From an uncultured Eubacterium sp. (GTDB taxonomy: Bacteria; Bacillota; Clostridia; Lachnospirales; Lachnospiraceae), in assembly GCA_947385875.1 (NCBI GenBank), contig CANDMV010000030.1, positions 1-33,982 on the forward strand: DNA of 33,982 bases, given 5' to 3'. The notes under the pieces were generated by a model. The model saw only the letters and a list, made by a program, of their open reading frames with translations. It was not told the DNA's origin and ran no database searches. The position numbers were made by a program, and so were the translations under genes. Of this stretch, positions 29,562 to 33,982 are shown one piece after another. Each line of letters starts with the position of its first letter. Position 1 is the stretch's first letter.

Positions 29562-31103
29562 CTATATATATACCCTTTTTTCTCTTATCACCGGCTTTAA
29601 TCCAAAGATCTCTTCAAAAGCATCAGCCTTTGCTGCCAGCAGCCCTTTTTCTAATGCAATGTCGTCCATAGACTCAATCGTAATGATCAGCTTTTTATTT
29701 TTAATGACTACCTTGACATTTTTAAATTTCTGCCTGTGGCTGCGGTCCATTGCATTTGCTACCCGCAGAATCGCAGCCAGCTTTGCTACGATCATATAAC
29801 TGTGGGTATCCATACGGTCTGCCAGCTCTTCATAAGGATCCAGCGGAGTAGAATTGTACAGTACCACGCTTGCCACGATTTCACGCTCCAGATGCGACAA
29901 TCCAATAATTTCCGTGGCACGGATAATCTGATAGGCACAGATCGCACTGTTTGCAAGGCTTATGTACTTTCCACAGTCATGCAGCATAGCTGCGACCTTA
30001 AGCAGCAGCCGTTCCCGCTTTCCCATGCCGTGGACTTTTTTCATAGAGTCAAACAGCAGTGAAGACATCTCTGTCAATGCATCGATATGCTGGGAATAGC
30101 TCATATAACGCATGGACATATTTTTCGCTGCGGATAAGATATCTTCCTCAAAATCATGTGACGGGCGGACAATCTTATTGATCTGTGCGTAGTCATAAGC
30201 AATTCCATCACTCGTATCTACATCCGGGAACCAGATGGTCTGTGCATGCATTGCTTCTGTCAGCTTGGCATATAGGATGACAGACGGCAGAACCAGAATA
30301 TCTTTTTCATTCGACAGATTCAGTGTCTCTGATATCTCCTCCACACTTTTTTTGTCCAGGCGGTTTAAGAATTCAATAAACTTCTGTGCCTCTACTACAT
30401 TCATATTTTCAGTATTTTTATTGATTTTGCGCATAATCTCTGTGATATAATCACCCATTAGTATTACATTTTTAATTTCTTCACCCGGATGCATATACTG
30501 CGCTAAAAATACTGCCAGCTCTTTATCTACCAGTTCCTCCAGCTGCGTTTTCAGATGCAGGACATTATGCTCAATATCCGAAAGCATTTCCATAAGCCGC
30601 ATCGTGCCGATCGCAAGATGCTGTGTCGTAATAACCCTTCCATCTATGAACAGAGTAATCTGTAAGCTGCCGCCGCCCACATCTATAACCGCAGCGCTGT
30701 CTTTTGTCATCTTTTGAAAATCTTCCTTGGCAGCCACTCCCTGATAAGTCAAAAAACGGCGCTCAGAATTGCTCAGTGTATCTACATCCAGATTGGTCTT
30801 CGTCTTAATCTGGTCTAGAATAAAGAACATATTTTTTGCATCTCCTACTACATTTCCGGCATATGCCCGGTAATCCTTTACCTTATATCCCTGCATGATT
30901 CTTGCAAAATCTTCTAAAATATCACACAGCTCCTCTACCAGGTCGTACCCAATCACTCCGATATGGAACATATCCCTTCCAAGTTCCAGTCTGGTGCGGA
31001 TATGGTCAATCTCTCGTATTTTCTTCTTTCCAGATAACTCAAAAATTTTCAAGCTCACTTCATAAGAGCCGATATAAATCGCTGCAAATGTTGTAATTGC
31101 CAT
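29562..31103 (-). CDS. ppx: Ppx/GppA phosphatase family protein with C-terminal HD domain
   Basis: A 513-residue protein. The N-terminal ASKHA-fold phosphatase carries AAIYIGSYEVSLKIFEL (phosphate-binding loop 1; family consensus IDxGSNS is altered to YIGSYEV), AAVIDVGGGSLQITLF (about 135-150) and AIGTMRLME. The C-terminal HD-like domain has AAMLHDCGKYI (about 370) and LSHLEREIVASVV. Enzymes of this family hydrolyse polyphosphate ends or pppGpp; pairing with ppk favours polyphosphate. The changed first motif makes activity worth testing. A promoter lies at 31134-31162, within 35 nt of the start, and AGGAAG precedes the ATG. Confidence 0.88.
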   Translation of the reverse strand: MAITTFAAIYIGSYEVSLKIFELSGKKKIREIDHIRTRLELGRDMFHIGVIGYDLVEELCDILEDFARIMQGYKVKDYRAYAGNVVGDAKNMFFILDQIKTKTNLDVDTLSNSERRFLTYQGVAAKEDFQKMTKDSAAVIDVGGGSLQITLFIDGRVITTQHLAIGTMRLMEMLSDIEHNVLHLKTQLEELVDKELAVFLAQYMHPGEEIKNVILMGDYITEIMRKINKNTENMNVVEAQKFIEFLNRLDKKSVEEISETLNLSNEKDILVLPSVILYAKLTEAMHAQTIWFPDVDTSDGIAYDYAQINKIVRPSHDFEEDILSAAKNMSMRYMSYSQHIDALTEMSSLLFDSMKKVHGMGKRERLLLKVAAMLHDCGKYISLANSAICAYQIIRATEIIGLSHLEREIVASVVLYNSTPLDPYEELADRMDTHSYMIVAKLAAILRVANAMDRSHRQKFKNVKVVIKNKKLIITIESMDDIALEKGLLAAKADAFEEIFGLKPVIREKRVYI

Positions 31104-31133
31104 AATCTGCTATCTTCCTTTCTCATACAATGA

Positions 31134-31162
31134 ATCATACTGACGAGCATAAAATTTGCCAA
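31134..31162 (-). promoter_or_regulatory. Promoter of the ppx-ppk operon
   Basis: Minus strand TTGGCA (31157-31162), 17-nt spacer, TATGAT (31134-31139), about 30 nt before the ppx start, giving a very short leader. Confidence 0.8.
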
Positions 31163-31170
31163 TAACGCAG

Positions 31171-31223
31171 ACTCACGAGCTGCAATACAAAAAGCTATAT
31201 GGAAAATTTTATTACTCGTGAGT
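31171..31223. repeat. 9-bp inverted repeat between pheA and ppx
   Basis: ACTCACGAG (31171-31179) and CTCGTGAGT (31215-31223) are perfect complements. The flanking words ATACTGACGAGCA and CTCGTGAGTATAA resemble the ATACTGACGAGCA (24439-24451) and CTCGTGAGCATAA near the PHP gene, so both may belong to one small repeat family. The repeat begins 5 nt after the pheA stop. Confidence 0.65.
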
Positions 31224-31227
31224 ATAA

Positions 31228-32367
31228 CTAATAATTACCGAGCACACGCACACTCTCGCATTCCTCTGAAAGGCCAAACAGTGCGTTCTGGACAGCGCTT
31301 TCGTTCATATTTCCTGCAAAGTCAATAAAAAAGCGGTACTGCCAGTTAGTACCCTGACGCTCCTTTAGGGGCCTTGACTGGATAAAATTCATATTCAGGT
31401 CGTTATAAATAATATGTGATAATGCATGGTACAAAGAACCGCTCTGATGCTTGATTTCCAGACAGATGCTCATTTTTGACGCACTCGCCAAAAACATCTT
31501 TTTCTTCGTGACAATAATAAATCTGGTAGAATTTTCAGTGCTTGCCTGAATATTTTTTTTGAGTATTTTCAGTCCGTAAAGCCGGGCTGTCAGCTCACTG
31601 GCTATCGCGGCCTTATTTTTCTGCCCGGACTCCCTGACTTTTCTTGCCGCAACAGCGGTATTGCTCTCTTTGGCGCAGTCCCAGCCTTCATGCTCCTGCA
31701 GATACTTCTCACATTGAGCCAATGCCTGCGGATGTGAGTATACGCTTGTAATATCGGACAGCTCTGCCTCCGGCAGTCCCAGCAGACAGTGTCTGACTGG
31801 TATGATCTGCTCGCCTACAATATAATTATCATATTCTACCAGCAGATCGTAATTCTCAGCCACTACTCCCGCGGTAGAATTTTCAATCGGGAGCACTGCA
31901 TAATCTGCCTTTTCACTTTTGATTGCCTCCATCGCTTCACGCCAGCTGTCCACGTGAAAGCTGTCTGTATCGCTGCCAAAATATTCATTCATGGCTATAT
32001 GGGCATATGCTCCTTCTACGCCCTGAAACACGATACGTGAATTTCCCGCATCAATCTTGGATACTTCTTCGAAATCGTGAGGCGCTTTTGCTCCATGTTC
32101 TGTAATCAGCTGATACTGGCGCTTCCTGCTGATGGACATGATATGCTCGAAAAGCTCACGGACTCCGTTTTTTAAAAAATGATCCGGCACAAGTCCTGTC
32201 AGCTTTTCTAACTTCGATTTTTCGCGCTCTTTATCAAATACTTTTTTTCCTGTGCTGATCTTATATTCGGCTACTTCTGCAGAAAGCTGCATACGCTTTT
32301 GGTACAATGCCGTGATCTCGCTATCTACCTTATCGATTTCATCTCTTAGCAATAATAAATCTTTCAC
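31228..32367 (-). CDS. pheA: Bifunctional chorismate mutase / prephenate dehydratase (P-protein)
   Basis: A 379-residue enzyme of phenylalanine synthesis. Residues 1-85 form an AroQ-type chorismate mutase (LLRDEIDKVDSEITALYQKR, then AEYKISTGKKVFDKEREKSK). The dehydratase domain follows: FQGVEGAYAHIAMNEYFG (about 111-128), ADYAVLPIENSTAGVVAENYDLL, and the catalytic TRFIIVTKK (about 289). The C-terminal ACT domain binds Phe (SGSLYHALSHI, then IQSRPLKE in place of the usual ESRP). I prefer GTG at 32367 because AGGTGG lies 5 nt upstream; a GTG at 32376 overlaps that SD. A promoter lies at 32502-32530 with a leader of about 125 nt holding two stem-loops, including GCAATAGAACA/TGTTCCATTGC at 32397-32426. 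Confidence 0.95.
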   Translation of the reverse strand: MKDLLLLRDEIDKVDSEITALYQKRMQLSAEVAEYKISTGKKVFDKEREKSKLEKLTGLVPDHFLKNGVRELFEHIMSISRKRQYQLITEHGAKAPHDFEEVSKIDAGNSRIVFQGVEGAYAHIAMNEYFGSDTDSFHVDSWREAMEAIKSEKADYAVLPIENSTAGVVAENYDLLVEYDNYIVGEQIIPVRHCLLGLPEAELSDITSVYSHPQALAQCEKYLQEHEGWDCAKESNTAVAARKVRESGQKNKAAIASELTARLYGLKILKKNIQASTENSTRFIIVTKKKMFLASASKMSICLEIKHQSGSLYHALSHIIYNDLNMNFIQSRPLKERQGTNWQYRFFIDFAGNMNESAVQNALFGLSEECESVRVLGNY

Positions 32368-32501
32368 TTTACCCACCTATGTGTTTTCATTTTATGGCAA
32401 TAGAACAGAAGGTATTGTTCCATTGCTTAAGCGCCCTGTTATCATAGTTGCCAATATGAGCTTATGATTCACAGTTATTTTTGGCACTTTTTACTGTATC
32501 T

Positions 32502-32530
32502 ATCATATTACTTCTTATGGAAAATTTCAA
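32502..32530 (-). promoter_or_regulatory. Promoter of pheA
   Basis: Minus strand TTGAAA (32525-32530), 17-nt spacer, TATGAT (32502-32507). The leader of about 125 nt carries a TGCCAA/TTGGCA stem and the stem at 32397-32426, but no U-run, so I cannot assign an attenuator class. Confidence 0.8.
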
Positions 32531-32641
32531 GTATTGGATTTTATAATCTAAAGATCATGCAGTCCCCATTCAAAATCCCCGCAACGCAAAAAGGGCAGCT
32601 GCTCCTTATCAAATTCATTTTATCGCAAAATCCAACAGTCT

Positions 32642-32677
32642 AAAAAAGCTATCCCCTTCAAAAATAGGGGATAGCTT
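32642..32677 (-). terminator. Intrinsic terminator after the sugar symporter gene
   Basis: AAGCTATCCCC and GGGGATAGCTT form a perfect 11-bp stem around a 10-nt loop, followed by TTTTAG on the minus strand, about 55 nt after the symporter stop. Confidence 0.92.
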
Positions 32678-32730
32678 AGAATCGTTAATAGATTTATCAC
32701 ATGAAACATCCGTCCTCACTGTCATTCCTA

Positions 32731-33935
32731 TCATTTCCGCAGCCTGGATTGAAGCTCTGCTACATTTGCTTCTACCCGGCTTTTCGTCAGCGGATAGATA
32801 AAGATCAGCGCCAGTGCCACTGCTACAAATCCGATAATCGGAATCACGCAGGACATTGTAAAGATTCCTGACGTAACCTCCGGATCAAATGCCGTCGCAT
32901 CTGAGTAGCCGACTATTGTCAGCAGCGCGCCTACCATACCGGAAGAAAGCGCCTGCCCGACCTTGCGTGCAAAAGAATATACCGCATAAATCGTGCCGTC
33001 TTCGCGGATACCGTTTTTCACCTCCGCATCGTCAATGACATCCGTAATCATAGCCCAGATGACCATATTGAAAAAGCCGATCGCAATCATACCAAGCGTA
33101 GAAAATCCCACGTATACATACGGGTTCTGCGGCTTTACAACCAGACATACTGCAAATGCAATGGCTCCGCCGATGCAGGATACCGAAGACATTTCCTTTT
33201 TGCCCCATTTCGCTGCGAACTTAGATGCAAGAGGCGCACAGATTACAAGCATCGCAACGCTGCCGAGCAAAGAAGCCGCTGACTGCGCAGCAGAAGAGCC
33301 ATAATAGTTCGGATATACATAACCGGCCATACCGTTCATTCCAAGCTGTGCCAGCAAAAGCAGGATAGCAGCTACGATAATGCCAAGCAGTGCACGGTTC
33401 GTAACCAGATCCTTCAGCATCTTTCCTACATCCAACTTCTGGTTATTCGCTTCAACCGGAACACGCTCACGTACCAGGTTAAAGCACAGCAGATAACATA
33501 TAACTGCCATTACACTGAACACGCCCGCAATGATCGTCATGCGCGTGCCGTCCAGAACTGTTTTCCCATCCACTGTTACATATGCGATCAGTGGTGTTCC
33601 TACTCCGATAACCAGCTGTGCAAAGACAGCGCCGATATTACGCCATGTTGACAGCTGTGCCCGGTCTGCCGGATCCGAAGAAACTGCCGATGCCATAGAG
33701 CCATATGGGATATTAATCGAAGTATAGAAGATTGAGCCCCACAGAATATAGGTAACAACCATCCATACTAACTTAAATCCATAGCTCATGCCTGCAAACG
33801 CAGACTGATAAATCAAAAACGAAGCAATCGCGACCGGCCCGCACATACGCTTAATCCACGGCTTGAATTTTCCGTCCTTTGTCGGCTTGGAACGGTCTAC
33901 AATCTGCCCCATCGTTACATCGGTAACAGCATCTA
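32731..33935 (-). CDS. GPH-family (MelB-like) sugar:cation symporter, 5' end missing
   Basis: About 401 residues of a multi-helix membrane transporter. The visible N-terminal end reads DAVTDVTMGQIVDRSKPTKDG, which in glycoside-pentoside-hexuronide symporters lies after the second helix, so about 55-70 residues are missing. NIPYGSMASAVSSDPADRAQLSTWRNIG, IRERV-type central loop (LVRERVPVEAN) and the late IREDGTIYAVYSFARKVGQAL are family signatures. Such proteins import galactosides, pentosides or glucuronides with Na+ or H+. The substrate is unknown. The gene is interrupted by adapter sequence at 33936, not by a biological break. The codon frame stays open to the last genomic base. Confidence 0.9.
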
Positions 33936-33982
33936 AGATCGGAAGAGCGTCGTGTAGGGAAAGAGTGTGTGAATATGTGTAG
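33936..33982. other. Illumina adapter sequence at the contig end (not genomic)
   Basis: From 33936 the sequence reads AGATCGGAAGAGCGTCGTGT and on to AGTGT (33968), the reverse complement of the standard Illumina TruSeq P5-side adapter. The next 8 nt (GTGAATAT) occupy the i5 index position, and GTGTAG starts the following adapter segment. This is read-through that survived trimming and assembly. Confidence 0.97.

Noticed and set aside
32575..32605. GGAGCAGCTGCCC palindrome with a T-run as a second terminator upstream of pheA
   Set aside because: The palindrome has almost no loop and a mismatch; the 32642-32677 hairpin already serves as a clear terminator.

Overview
The window looks like a contig end from a low-to-moderate GC Firmicute, most probably a Lachnospiraceae-type gut Clostridium. 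The reasons are the gene order nusA-ylxR-ylxQ-infB-rbfA-nrnA-truB-ribF, strong Shine-Dalgarno (SD) sequences, an infC-rpmI-rplT operon with an AUU start and an attenuator-like leader, a telA/xpaC pair, and a tRNA-Glu without an encoded CCA. No database search was possible, so the taxonomic placement is an inference. Nearly all genes are on the minus strand and are transcribed right to left.

Left part (1-5.3 kb): the 5' end of a TrkA-type K+ channel regulator, a Cof-type HAD phosphatase, and an XpaC-like/TelA pair with its own promoter. Next (5.3-14.1 kb) is the translation/transcription operon rimP-nusA-ylxR-ylxQ-infB-rbfA-nrnA-truB-ribF, with a clear promoter and a strong leader hairpin. NusA and IF-2 carry unusually long repetitive extensions, and nrnA has an in-frame TGA exactly where its conserved C-terminal glycine should be.

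At 14.15-14.65 kb, between rimP and a BlaI/M56 (BlaR1-like) sensor pair, is the most interesting locus. It holds a 34-residue membrane peptide gene on the plus strand, a bidirectional terminator, a convergent antisense promoter, and a direct repeat of the toxin start region. This is the layout of an Fst/par-type type I toxin-antitoxin module. Then follow BlaI/M56 with operators, an AAA-ATPase/PD-(D/E)XK protein, tRNA-Glu, galE, a divergent AraC regulator, a paired half-size EamA transporter, and infC-rpmI-rplT. A PHP-domain phosphoesterase diverges from infC.

The right part (25.5-34 kb) holds a possible small gene, another HAD phosphatase, a polyphosphate operon (ppx-ppk), pheA, and a GPH-family sugar symporter cut off at the contig end. 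The last 47 bases match Illumina adapter sequence, not genome.

Three large related palindromic intergenic repeats (about 14.2, 19.6 and 26.1 kb) and many short tandem repeats, both inside genes (nusA, infB, M56) and between them (telA/xpaC, ppk 3' end, PHP leader), make this region notably repeat-rich.
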